Shown here: positions 1-6,783 of the stretch, piece after piece | Numbering within the stretch: position 1 is the stretch's first letter | Layout: each line of letters begins with the position of its first letter | From: DATKKX01 sp035542775 | GTDB lineage: Bacteria; Planctomycetota; Phycisphaerae; UBA1845; UTPLA1 | Assembly (NCBI GenBank): GCA_035542775.1 | Contig: DATKKX010000210.1 | Coordinates: 1 to 6,783, forward strand | Direction: 5' to 3' | Length of the DNA: 6,783 nucleotides | Translations under genes and position numbers: made by a program | Notes under the pieces: generated by a model | What the model was told of the DNA's origin: nothing | Database searches by the model: none | The model's input: only the letters and a program-made list of their open reading frames with translations

Positions 1-1
1 G

Positions 2-2554
2 CGGGTCTACAAGAGCGTGACCCTGGAAGTATCCAACATCGGGCGAAGCCAAGTAAATGTGCTGGACCAGCTGGCAAGGCCGGGCAAGCTGAGTCTGGCG
101 TTCCATGATCTCTACAAGCACCACTTCCTGAATTACAGTCCGGGGCCCCGCTATGCCCCGCTGGATGAAGTCGGCGGGATGCTGATCATCTGCTACGACT
201 CATGGCTGTCGAACGTGGCGCCGCTGGTGGAGCACAAGAACTTGATCGGGATTCCGACGACGGCAGTGGGCGTATCGACGATCCCGGGCGGCACCAGCTC
301 GACGGCGATCAAGGACTACATTCAAACGCAGTACATCGGGGGAAACCTGGCGTTCGTGCTGCTGGTGGGCGACGCGGCCCAGATAGCCACGCCAAGCGAG
401 GCGGGAGCAGCATCGGATCCGTCGTACTCGCTGTTGGCCGGCACCGACAACTACCCGGACATCATGGTGGGCCGCTTTTCCGCGGAAACCTCGGGGCAAG
501 TCGACACGCAGGTGCAGCGGACGGTTGAGTATGAGACCATGCCGGCGACGCAGCAGGCGTGGTTCTGGAAGGGCATGGGTATCGGATCCGAGTACGGGCC
601 CGGTGATGACGGTGAGTACGACTGGCAGCACATTGCCAATATCCGCACCCGACTGCTCGCTCACGGGTATACGCTGGTGGACGAGCTTTATGGAACGACC
701 GGCGCCACGGCGGCCCAGGTCAGCGCCGCCCTCAACGCGGGACGAGGCATCATCAATTACTGCGGTCACGGCAGTGACACTTCGTGGGGGACGACAGGCT
801 TCTCGAACTCAGACGTCGCGGCGCTGTCAAACGACAACATGCTGCCGTTCATCATCAGCGTGGCGTGCTTGAACGGGAACTTCCCCGGGCAGACCTGCTT
901 CGCCGAGGCGTGGCTGCGGTCTAAGCACTTTGGCGAACCGATCGGTGCGGTCGGGACCTACATGTCCTCGACCGGCCAGCAGTGGAACCCGCCGATGGAA
1001 GCACAGGACGAGATCGCCCAGTTGTACACCGCGGCGACCGCGGCCTACCACTGCTACGGCACGCTGTGCTATGCCGGTTCCTGCGGAATGATGGACAGCT
1101 ATGGTAGTTCGACGGGCTCGCCGGGTGCGGACACGTTCCTGACTTGGCACGTCTTTGGCGATCCTTCATTGCGGGTGATCGGCGTAGTGGAACCGCCGAC
1201 CGGCCTGAAGGTGACGCCGGCGGCAGGGTACTCGCCCGGCGGTCCCGTCGGCGGACCGTATACGCCGGCCAGCAAGGTCTACACCCTGGAGAACAAGAAT
1301 GCCACGCCAATTGACTACAGCGTCACGGCGGCGCAGCCGTGGCTTACGGTCGCGAACGGGTCGGGCACGCTGCCTGGCCTGGGCACGGCGGCGGTGACGG
1401 TGTCGCTTAACGCCGCGGCGGATGGATTGGCCCATGGCAATTACGGCGACACGATCAACTTCATCAACCTGACGGATCATGACGGGGACACGACCCGGAG
1501 CGTCGCGCTCCAGGTGGGCGGCGCGGGCTGGGATCCGGTGGCGACGGGCACGACGGTCAGCGCCTCCGCTTACAGGCCGACGGATATAGATTTGAATGCG
1601 ACCGATCCGAACGGCGATCCGCTGACATTCGAGATCGAGGTCCTGCCGCCTGCAAGCCAGGGCATATTGATTGATCCGGGCACCGGGCAGCAGATCACCG
1701 CGGCGCCGTACTCGCTGGTCAATGGAGGCAGGGTGGTGCGATACATGCCGCCCTTTGGTCAGACGCTGTCGACCACTTTCACGTTTGCGGCCTGGGACGC
1801 AACGGCGCGGTCCAACCTCGCCGTGGTGGTGGTGAACGTGGGGTCGGGCATTGCCACGAGGGTGCTCTACTTCCCGATGGATAGGGACCCCGGCTGGAGC
1901 ACGGAAGGGGCCTGGGCGTTCGGTCATCCGACCGGCGGGGGGACGCACAACCACGATCCGAACAATGGGTACACGGGAACGAACGTATATGGTTACAACC
2001 TGAGCGGTGACTACCTCGACGACCTGCCGGCGACATACCTGACGACGACGGCGTTGAACTGTGCCGACGTAACCAACGTGGAGTTGCGGTTCCGACGATG
2101 GCTGGGAGTGGAGTTGCACGACCGGGCCACGATTGAGGTTTCCAATGATGGGGCCACCTGGACCACGATCTGGGTGAACCCCACGTCGCAGAGCGACAAT
2201 TACTGGTTGTTTATGAAGTACAACATCGCGGCGCTGGCCGACAATCATGCGACGGTGTACATCCGATGGGGCATGGGCCCGACGGATGGCAGCACGACCT
2301 ATCCTGGCTGGAACATCGACGACGTGGAACTCTGGGGCGTGGTGAACTTCTCATGCAGCGGCACTCTGCGGGGTGACATGAACGACGACCTCGTCATTGA
2401 CGGTAAGGACGTGCAGCGTTTCGTGGAAGTGCTCATCAATCCGTACGCATCGGGCGTGACCGGGCAGGAGTTCTGCGGCGCGGACATGACCGCGGACGGC
2501 TTTGTGACCCCTGCGGACGTGGCGCCGTTCGTTGATGCCCTTCTGGGCCTATGA
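2..2554 (+). CDS. Secreted gingipain-like (C25) cysteine peptidase with C-terminal dockerin-like module, 5' partial
   Basis: Likely an exported endopeptidase. The frame is open from position 2, so the GTG at 17 is probably internal and the true start and signal peptide lie upstream. Residues are numbered from that GTG. The peptidase domain covers about 1-395. His251 sits in NYCGHGSDTSW and Cys284 in SVACLNGNF, 33 residues apart, as in gingipain RgpB (His211/Cys244, from memory); Glu192 has the spacing expected of the third catalytic residue. Then come a BACON-like beta domain (about 397-501), a cadherin-like domain (about 505-608, with DPNGDPLTF), a MAM/immune-inhibitor-A-like jelly roll (about 616-775, ending GWNIDDVELWG), and two dockerin-like calcium loops (D787/N789/D791/D795/D798 and D823/T825/D827/T831/D834). 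The ORF ends at TGA 2552-2554. Family assignment is strong. Substrate and the role of the dockerin module are unknown. No RgpB-type sorting domain is evident at the C-terminus. Confidence 0.88.
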   Translation, partial: RVYKSVTLEVSNIGRSQVNVLDQLARPGKLSLAFHDLYKHHFLNYSPGPRYAPLDEVGGMLIICYDSWLSNVAPLVEHKNLIGIPTTAVGVSTIPGGTSSTAIKDYIQTQYIGGNLAFVLLVGDAAQIATPSEAGAASDPSYSLLAGTDNYPDIMVGRFSAETSGQVDTQVQRTVEYETMPATQQAWFWKGMGIGSEYGPGDDGEYDWQHIANIRTRLLAHGYTLVDELYGTTGATAAQVSAALNAGRGIINYCGHGSDTSWGTTGFSNSDVAALSNDNMLPFIISVACLNGNFPGQTCFAEAWLRSKHFGEPIGAVGTYMSSTGQQWNPPMEAQDEIAQLYTAATAAYHCYGTLCYAGSCGMMDSYGSSTGSPGADTFLTWHVFGDPSLRVIGVVEPPTGLKVTPAAGYSPGGPVGGPYTPASKVYTLENKNATPIDYSVTAAQPWLTVANGSGTLPGLGTAAVTVSLNAAADGLAHGNYGDTINFINLTDHDGDTTRSVALQVGGAGWDPVATGTTVSASAYRPTDIDLNATDPNGDPLTFEIEVLPPASQGILIDPGTGQQITAAPYSLVNGGRVVRYMPPFGQTLSTTFTFAAWDATARSNLAVVVVNVGSGIATRVLYFPMDRDPGWSTEGAWAFGHPTGGGTHNHDPNNGYTGTNVYGYNLSGDYLDDLPATYLTTTALNCADVTNVELRFRRWLGVELHDRATIEVSNDGATWTTIWVNPTSQSDNYWLFMKYNIAALADNHATVYIRWGMGPTDGSTTYPGWNIDDVELWGVVNFSCSGTLRGDMNDDLVIDGKDVQRFVEVLINPYASGVTGQEFCGADMTADGFVTPADVAPFVDALLGL

Positions 2555-2610
2555 AGCCGGCGCACGGTTTCGCCGACGCTCATCTGATGCGGATCGGTCA
2601 ATAAAACGCA

Positions 2611-2645
2611 CAACCCGGCGACCGATCTGAGCGGTCGCCGGGTTG
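2611..2645 (-). terminator. Intrinsic terminator hairpin between convergent genes, best oriented for the - strand gene
   Basis: A perfect 14-bp inverted repeat (2611-2624 pairs with 2632-2645) closes a 7-nt loop. Read on the - strand, the stem is followed at once by TGCGTTTTATTG (2610-2599), a short U-rich tail, and it lies 27 nt past the TAA of the small exported-protein gene. Read on the + strand, the stem is 56 nt past the peptidase stop but has no U-run after it. It may still slow or stabilise the 3' end of that transcript, so partial bidirectional function is possible. Confidence 0.8.
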
Positions 2646-2672
2646 CGTCTCGGGTCAAAAAGAAATCTCCTC

Positions 2673-2951
2673 TTACAGCATGCTCCAGAACATGTCGCTC
2701 AGGGCCGAATCGTAGCTGGACCGCGAGCTAGTCGTGGGGGTCAGACTCGGCTGAGAGAAGTACTGCAAGTCGCCCCAAATATCGTCGCCCGCGGGATTGG
2801 TGTGCGTGTTCCGGGTACCGGGGATGTTCTGGAAGCCGCCGATAACGTCGGATTCGTCACAGCCCAGGTTGGCACTCACCAGGCCCACCGCCAGCACTAC
2901 TCCCAAGATCGCCTTGATCCAGCCCTTCTTGTCATTGTTGAAAGCGTTCAT
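2673..2951 (-). CDS. Small predicted exported protein or lipoprotein, 92 aa, function unknown
   Basis: I do not recognise the family. The ATG at 2951-2949 is chosen because AGGAG (2965-2961) lies 9 nt upstream; an in-frame TTG at 2990 has no such support. The N-terminus looks like a signal peptide: a basic start with K8-K9 and K13, then a hydrophobic core (about 14-27, AILGVVLAVGLVSA), then NLGC with Cys31. Cys31 could be lipidated, although Asn at -3 is not a classical lipobox residue; cleavage after VSA (residue 27) by signal peptidase I is the alternative. The mature part of about 60 residues is acidic near its start (CDESD), rich in Ser/Thr/Asn/Gly/Pro, and has aromatics in IWGDLQYF and a C-terminal MFWSML. 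It has a matching terminator downstream and faces away from the sigma-kinase operon. It could be a target or accessory of that system, which is inference from position only. Confidence 0.72.
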   Translation of the reverse strand: MNAFNNDKKGWIKAILGVVLAVGLVSANLGCDESDVIGGFQNIPGTRNTHTNPAGDDIWGDLQYFSQPSLTPTTSSRSSYDSALSDMFWSML

Positions 2952-2960
2952 GATTCTCGT

Positions 2961-2965
2961 CTCCT
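2961..2965 (-). promoter_or_regulatory. Ribosome binding site deciding the start of the small exported protein
   Basis: The - strand reads AGGAG with 9 nt before the ATG at 2951. It selects this ATG over the upstream in-frame TTG at 2990, and it removes 13 residues that would otherwise precede the signal peptide. Confidence 0.7.
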
Positions 2966-3112
2966 GCAAAAAGTCGGTTCCGTTGTCCAATTCAGAGCAG
3001 CCACAGGAGATACACGGCTGCGGGGCGGCCCTGACACGGATTTTTCAGTTTTCTCAGGGCGAGAGGTCTTTTCCCCCTTTGCGACAGGCGTGCTTGCGGG
3101 CCTCAATCGCGG

Positions 3113-3118
3113 TACAAT
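3113..3118 (+). promoter_or_regulatory. Candidate -10 box of the sigma-kinase operon
   Basis: TACAAT lies 33 nt before the sigma-factor ATG and matches five of six positions of the housekeeping TATAAT box. A TTGCGG at 3094-3099 resembles a -35 box, but the 13-nt spacer is too short for a normal pair, so only the -10 half is offered. If used, the leader would be about 25-30 nt. No clear Shine-Dalgarno sequence precedes the ATG at 3152. Confidence 0.3.
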
Positions 3119-3151
3119 GCCCTCGGGCCCTCATTTCGGGACTGATCTGCC

Positions 3152-3727
3152 ATGGAAACCACTCGGCCCAGCCTGCTCATCCGTGTCCGAAACCGCCAAG
3201 ACCAGGCGGCATGGTACGAGTTCGATTCCATCTATCGCCCGATGCTCCTTCGCTTCGGACTGGCAAGGGGGCTGAACGCCAACGAGGCCGAGGAGGTCGC
3301 GCAACAGTGCCTGGCCGCAATGACCCAGTACATCGAGGGCTTTGATTACGACCCGGCGAAGGGCCGCTTCAAAGGCTGGCTGCGGACCATGGTCCACAAT
3401 CGGATCAGGAATCTGCTGCGCGACCACAGGGAAGGGCAGGCCGACAGCCAGGATTTCAAACGCTCACAGGATCGCGAACAGAGCCCGGACGAGCTTTTCG
3501 ACAAGGTATGGCGACAGGAACACCTCAAGCACTGCCTGCGGCTGATTCAAAAGGAGGTCGAGGAATCAACCTTCAAGGTTTTTGTGGCTTGCGTGATTGA
3601 GGAACAACCGGTGGAAAAGATCTGCGGCGCGTTCGGAATGACCGCCAACCAAGTTCACGCTATCAAGTCGCGGATGCTGAAACGCATTCGGCAACGGATG
3701 GCCGACATACTTGGCCCCGAGGAGTGA
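3152..3727 (+). CDS. ECF-type RNA polymerase sigma factor, kinase-associated
   Basis: A 191-residue alternative sigma factor that would direct RNA polymerase to a dedicated set of promoters. Sigma region 2 spans about 17-91. It contains the acidic 2.2 motif EAEEVAQQ (45-52), the counterpart of DAEDLVQE in classical ECFs, and the region 2.3/2.4 stretch GRFKGWLRTMVHNRIRNLLR (71-90). A charged linker (about 92-120) leads to region 4 (about 121-184), with a helix-turn-helix around 151-178 (EEQPVEKICGAFGMTANQV, then AIKSRMLKRIRQRM). There is no region 1.1 or 3, and the length is normal for the family. No strong RBS is visible before the ATG. The gene ends 4 nt before the kinase ATG, so the two are very likely co-transcribed. 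This arrangement is typical of planctomycete ECFs linked to Ser/Thr kinases. Target promoters cannot be told from the sequence. Confidence 0.9.
   Translation: METTRPSLLIRVRNRQDQAAWYEFDSIYRPMLLRFGLARGLNANEAEEVAQQCLAAMTQYIEGFDYDPAKGRFKGWLRTMVHNRIRNLLRDHREGQADSQDFKRSQDREQSPDELFDKVWRQEHLKHCLRLIQKEVEESTFKVFVACVIEEQPVEKICGAFGMTANQVHAIKSRMLKRIRQRMADILGPEE
3720..3724 (+). promoter_or_regulatory. Kinase ribosome binding site embedded in the end of the sigma gene
   Basis: AGGAG sits inside the last codons of the sigma factor, 7 nt before the kinase ATG at 3732. It fixes the kinase start and implies translational coupling, since ribosomes ending at TGA 3725-3727 are already next to the start codon. This start retains the zinc-finger-like N-terminus. 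Confidence 0.75.
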
Positions 3728-3731
3728 GTCG

Positions 3732-6700
3732 ATGAACACTTGCCCGTCGGAAGAACAATTCGAGCGCTACCACAGTCATGCGCTTTCACCGCCTCAGATC
3801 GCCGAATTCGAGGCCCATCTGCGGGAGTGCGCGGCTTGCGCGCAACGCGATGTGGCTCGGAAACAGGCCCAGCAAGCCCTCATCGATGACCTGCGCGAGA
3901 TCGGCCGGCAGCCCGCGAAGTCAAAGCAATGCGCAGGGTCACCCGGCAGGGCCTCGCCGGGCGGTCCCGAGAGTCGTGACCCTACCGCTCAATTTGCGGA
4001 GGACCCGTCACCTGATGCAGCCGCCGAATGCACCGATGTCGGCTTGCCGGGACCGGTCATCAAGGATTACGAGATCCTTCGCGAGGTCTACCGCGGCGGG
4101 CAGGGCATCGTCTTTCAGGCCATCCAGAAACACACCAAGCGAAAGGTCGCCGTCAAGGTCCTGCTGGAAGGGGCCTACGCCTCGCCCTTGGCCAAGAGGC
4201 GCTTCGAACGCGAGATCGAGCTCGTCGCCCAGCTCAAACATGCCAACGTCATTACCGTCTTCGATTCCGGCCTGACCGCCGACGGGCGGCAGTACTGCAT
4301 CATGGATTACGTGCATGGCCGCCGGCTGGACCAGCATGTGCGTGAGAAGCGGCTGCCCCTGGAAGAGACCCTCGCCCTGTTCGCCATCATCTGCGACGCG
4401 GTCATGTACGCCCATCAACGGGGCATCATTCATCGGGACTTGAAGCCTTCCAACATCCTGGTGGACGCCGACGGTTCTCCCAAGATCCTTGACTTCGGCA
4501 TGGCGAAACAGATGACCAGCGCGGCCGAGACACTGGCCTCGATGACCGGCCAGGTATTCGGCACGTTGCCGTACCTGTCCCCCGAGCAGGCCGGCGGGAA
4601 TCCCGAGGAAGTCGATACGCGGACCGACATCTACGCCCTGGGGGTGATTCTCTATCACCTGCTCACCGGGAAGTACCCCTACCCGGTGGAGGGACAGTTG
4701 ACCGACGTCCTCCGGCACATCACGGAGACGCCGCCCACGCCGCCAAGCCGGGCATGGGCCGAGGATTCCGGCGTCACCATGCGCTCGACACGGCAGCTTC
4801 GCCCGTCTCAGTGCCCCATCGACGATGAAGTGCAGACCATCGTGGTGAAGACCCTGGCCAAGGAGCGTGAGCGGCGCTATCAGAGCGCGGCCGAGCTGGC
4901 CCGCGACATCCGCCATTACCTTGCGGGGGAACCGATCGAGGCCAAGCGCGACAGCAGTTGGTATGTGCTCAGGAAGACGATTCGACGGTACAAGATTCCG
5001 GTCGCCATGACTGCGGCCCTGGTGGTGGTGGCCGTCGGCGCTGCGATTGCCCTGTCCGTCATGTACCGCAACCAAGCGCGCCTGCTGGTGCGGGTGGAGC
5101 AGGAGCGGGAGACGGCGATCCGGGCGCAGGCGGAGGCCGAACAGGCGCGTGATGAAGCCGACCGGTCCAGGGAGGCGGAATCAGAGCAGCGAGTCGCCGC
5201 GGAGAAAGCACGCGACGAGAGCCAGAGGCAGGCCGCGAAAGCAGGCGCCGTCAGCGGTTTCCTGCGTGAGATGCTGGCTGCTCCAAACCCAGAATCCGGG
5301 CCGACCGACCCTGAGCTGGCGCGAGGGATCAAGGTGGTGGACGTACTCGACAACGCCGCAGCCACGCTGGACAAGGCCCTCTCAGAGCAGCCGGATGTCG
5401 AAGCGGCGTTGCGCCTCACCCTGGGCATCACCTACCGTGAGCTAGGCCTTTTCGACAAGGCCGAGTCGCAGCTCCGCCGCGCCGTGGAAATCAACCAGTC
5501 GCGCCTCGGCGAGGAGCACTTCGACACGATCGAGGCCGTCGGCAACCTGGCCGCTGTGCTCAGGGAAAAGGGCGATTATGCCGCTGCGGAAACGCTGGCT
5601 CGGCAGGCCTACGAGGCTTTGCGACGCGTTTCCGGCGACGATGATGCCGGTGTGATCGCCGTTTTGAACCTGGTCGCCATCTGCCGGATGGAGCAAGGCG
5701 ATTTCGCTGAAGCCGAGGTTCTCATGCGGAGGGCCGTGGATTCCAATCGCAAGACGCTGGGCGAGGAACACAGCAACACGCTCACGGCCCAGGCCAATCT
5801 GGCGGTTCTCCTGAGGAGGCGGGACAAGCCGGCGGAAGCGGAGGAGCTGCTTCGCGGCGTTCTAACGATCCAAAAGAAGACTCTTGGAGAGGATAACCCC
5901 CATACGCTCACGACGCTCTGCAACCTCGCCCAGTTGCTGCTCGACCAGAAGCGCCTGGATGAAGCCGAGCCGTACTATCGTGAGGTCTACGATGGATTCC
6001 GTCGTATCCTGGGAGACGAGCACCCCGACACACTCACGGTGATGAACGACTATGCCATGTTGCTGGCCAAGCGGGGCAAGACCGACGAAGCCGAGCCGCT
6101 GCTCCGCTCCTCTCTCGAAGTGTCGAAGCGCGTGCTGGGCGAGCAACATCCAGACACGTTGGAATCGCTGACCAACCTGGCATCTCTCATGAGTGATCAA
6201 GGCAGGCTTGCAGAGGCCGAGGCTCTATATCGCGAGGCGCTGGCCAAACGACGCGCTTCGCAGGGCAACGAACACCCCCGTACCCTCAATTGCATGCTCA
6301 GTCTGACCGATCTGCTCAGGGAACGGGACAAGTTGGCCGAGGCCGAGGCCTTGGCCCGGGAAGCACTTGAAGGTCACTTGCGCCTTCGAGGAGAGGATGA
6401 TGCCAGAACTGTTGATGCGATGAGAGTTTTGGCGCTCGTGCTTCAGTCGGAGCGGCGGTATTCCGAAGCTGCCGCCCTGTTTCGGAAGATCCTCCCTGCC
6501 CTCGAAAAGATACTGGGGGAAGACCACAAGACAACCTTGAGCACGATGTTGTCCCTGGGTGAGGTGTGTTACGGCCTCGGGGAACTCGCCGATGCGGAGG
6601 CGATCTTTAGACAACTACTTGAGAAACGGCGGCGTATCCACGGCTCCGATGATGAAAGCACACTGGTCGTCCTGAATCACCTCGCGATTGTTCTGAAAGA

Positions 6701-6783
6701 TCGAGCCCAAAACGAGGAAGCAGCGACCCTGCTCCAGGAATGTTATGAGGGGTACCGCGAGCTCTTCGGCGAAAAACACCCCT
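3732..6783 (+). CDS. Transmembrane Ser/Thr protein kinase with anti-sigma-like zinc motif and TPR array, 3' partial
   Basis: The first 1017 codons are present; the gene continues past the window. Residues 1-36 resemble a zinc-binding anti-sigma (ZAS) module: Cys4, then HLRECAAC with His29, Cys33 and Cys36. A Pro/Ala-rich linker follows (about 57-108). The Hanks-type kinase domain spans about 113-397: glycine loop YRGGQGIVF (120-128), Lys142 in VAVKV, Glu161 in the C-helix, HRDLKPSN with catalytic Asp236, DFG Asp254, activation segment to GTLPYLSPEQ (277-286), and DIYALGVILY (299-308). All catalytic residues are present, so it should be active, but the first glycine of GxGxxG is Tyr120. One membrane helix (about 423-445) follows, then a charged Ala/Glu/Arg helix, possibly coiled coil (about 450-505), then kinesin-light-chain-like TPRs from about 557 to the end. 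The kinase domain should be cytoplasmic and the TPRs across the membrane. The kinase-TPR architecture is common in planctomycetes. The ligand and phosphorylation targets are unknown. Confidence 0.9.
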   Translation, partial: MNTCPSEEQFERYHSHALSPPQIAEFEAHLRECAACAQRDVARKQAQQALIDDLREIGRQPAKSKQCAGSPGRASPGGPESRDPTAQFAEDPSPDAAAECTDVGLPGPVIKDYEILREVYRGGQGIVFQAIQKHTKRKVAVKVLLEGAYASPLAKRRFEREIELVAQLKHANVITVFDSGLTADGRQYCIMDYVHGRRLDQHVREKRLPLEETLALFAIICDAVMYAHQRGIIHRDLKPSNILVDADGSPKILDFGMAKQMTSAAETLASMTGQVFGTLPYLSPEQAGGNPEEVDTRTDIYALGVILYHLLTGKYPYPVEGQLTDVLRHITETPPTPPSRAWAEDSGVTMRSTRQLRPSQCPIDDEVQTIVVKTLAKERERRYQSAAELARDIRHYLAGEPIEAKRDSSWYVLRKTIRRYKIPVAMTAALVVVAVGAAIALSVMYRNQARLLVRVEQERETAIRAQAEAEQARDEADRSREAESEQRVAAEKARDESQRQAAKAGAVSGFLREMLAAPNPESGPTDPELARGIKVVDVLDNAAATLDKALSEQPDVEAALRLTLGITYRELGLFDKAESQLRRAVEINQSRLGEEHFDTIEAVGNLAAVLREKGDYAAAETLARQAYEALRRVSGDDDAGVIAVLNLVAICRMEQGDFAEAEVLMRRAVDSNRKTLGEEHSNTLTAQANLAVLLRRRDKPAEAEELLRGVLTIQKKTLGEDNPHTLTTLCNLAQLLLDQKRLDEAEPYYREVYDGFRRILGDEHPDTLTVMNDYAMLLAKRGKTDEAEPLLRSSLEVSKRVLGEQHPDTLESLTNLASLMSDQGRLAEAEALYREALAKRRASQGNEHPRTLNCMLSLTDLLRERDKLAEAEALAREALEGHLRLRGEDDARTVDAMRVLALVLQSERRYSEAAALFRKILPALEKILGEDHKTTLSTMLSLGEVCYGLGELADAEAIFRQLLEKRRRIHGSDDESTLVVLNHLAIVLKDRAQNEEAATLLQECYEGYRELFGEKHP
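5400..6783 (+). repeat. Kinesin-light-chain-type TPR array, 42-residue (126-nt) period, inside the kinase gene
   Basis: A glycine-led turn motif (GEEHFDT, GDDDAGV, GEEHSNT, GEDNPHT, GDEHPDT, GEQHPDT, GNEHPRT, GEDDART, GEDHKTT, GSDDEST, GEKHP) begins at nucleotides 5508, 5634, 5760, 5886, 6012, 6138, 6264, 6390, 6516, 6642 and 6768. Every step is exactly 126 nt, giving ten complete units plus a leading half unit from about 5400 and a cut one at the window edge. Each unit has the paired-helix pattern of TPR_10/TPR_12 (NLA.LL, then EAE.L.R). The DNA copies are divergent, so this is a protein repeat and not a recent DNA duplication. Such arrays normally bind other proteins or peptides. Confidence 0.9.

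Noticed and set aside
17..19. GTG at 17 as the true start of the peptidase
   Set aside because: The frame is open upstream to position 2 and reads RVYKS, no RBS or signal peptide is visible, and the sequence after it looks like the interior of a secreted protein.
1166..2248. Long - strand open frame opposite the peptidase gene (360 codons)
   Set aside because: The translation is Arg/Val/Gly-rich without domain pattern, and the + strand frame has clear C25, BACON-like and cadherin-like domains. It is a shadow in GC-rich DNA.
2952..2982. GGAACC on the - strand (within the palindrome at 2975-2982) as an ECF-type -35 element for the small gene
   Set aside because: A matching -10 would fall on or after the Shine-Dalgarno sequence, leaving no leader to carry it.
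2952..2990. N-terminal extension of the small exported protein from TTG at 2990
   Set aside because: It would place 13 residues before the signal peptide and ignores the AGGAG positioned 9 nt before the ATG at 2951.
2643..3275. Plus-strand open frame across the small exported-protein gene, the intergenic region and the sigma start
   Set aside because: It spans the small gene's reverse complement, a non-coding divergent region and the sigma gene in another frame; the product has no sensible pattern.
4008..5075. Long - strand open frame opposite the kinase domain (355 codons)
   Set aside because: It lies exactly opposite a kinase domain with all catalytic motifs and has no recognisable domain or RBS context.
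5508..6783. 126-nt periodicity as a CRISPR or satellite DNA repeat
   Set aside because: The DNA copies are divergent, stay in one open frame and encode TPR helices; there are no identical repeats with unique spacers.

Overview
The window is GC-rich bacterial DNA, most likely from a planctomycete (Planctomycetota, possibly a Phycisphaerae-like lineage). Three things suggest this: a secreted multidomain protein ending in a dockerin-like pair of EF-hand loops of the GDMN...D type, an ECF sigma factor placed directly upstream of a transmembrane Ser/Thr kinase, and a kinase ending in a long kinesin-light-chain-type TPR array. This is inference from domain architecture; there is no rRNA or other taxonomic marker here.

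Layout. (1) Positions 2-2554, + strand: the 3' part of a gene for a large secreted cysteine peptidase of the gingipain (C25) type, with a BACON-like domain, a cadherin-like domain, a jelly-roll domain and a C-terminal dockerin-like module. Its start and signal peptide lie outside the window. (2) Positions 2555-2672: a short convergent intergenic region holding a perfect 14-bp hairpin terminator. (3) Positions 2673-2951, - strand: a 92-residue predicted exported protein or lipoprotein of unknown function. (4) Positions 2952-3151: a divergent intergenic region with a candidate -10 box for the next operon. (5) Positions 3152-3727, + strand: an ECF-type sigma factor. (6) From 3732 to the end of the window, + strand: a membrane Ser/Thr kinase, cut by the window edge after 1017 codons. 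It has an N-terminal zinc-finger anti-sigma-like motif, a Hanks-type kinase domain, one transmembrane helix, a charged helical linker and a very regular 42-residue TPR array.

How the genes fit together. The sigma factor and kinase are separated by 4 nt, and the kinase ribosome binding site lies inside the end of the sigma gene, so they almost certainly form a translationally coupled operon. The natural reading is a signalling unit: the TPR domain senses or binds a partner, the kinase domain relays the signal, and the anti-sigma-like N-terminus may contact the sigma factor. The divergent small exported protein is a reasonable candidate target or partner but nothing in the sequence proves it. 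The peptidase gene converges on this group and is probably an independent transcription unit.

Most of this matches architectures already common in planctomycetes. The least explained items are the small exported protein and the physical link between the anti-sigma motif and the kinase.
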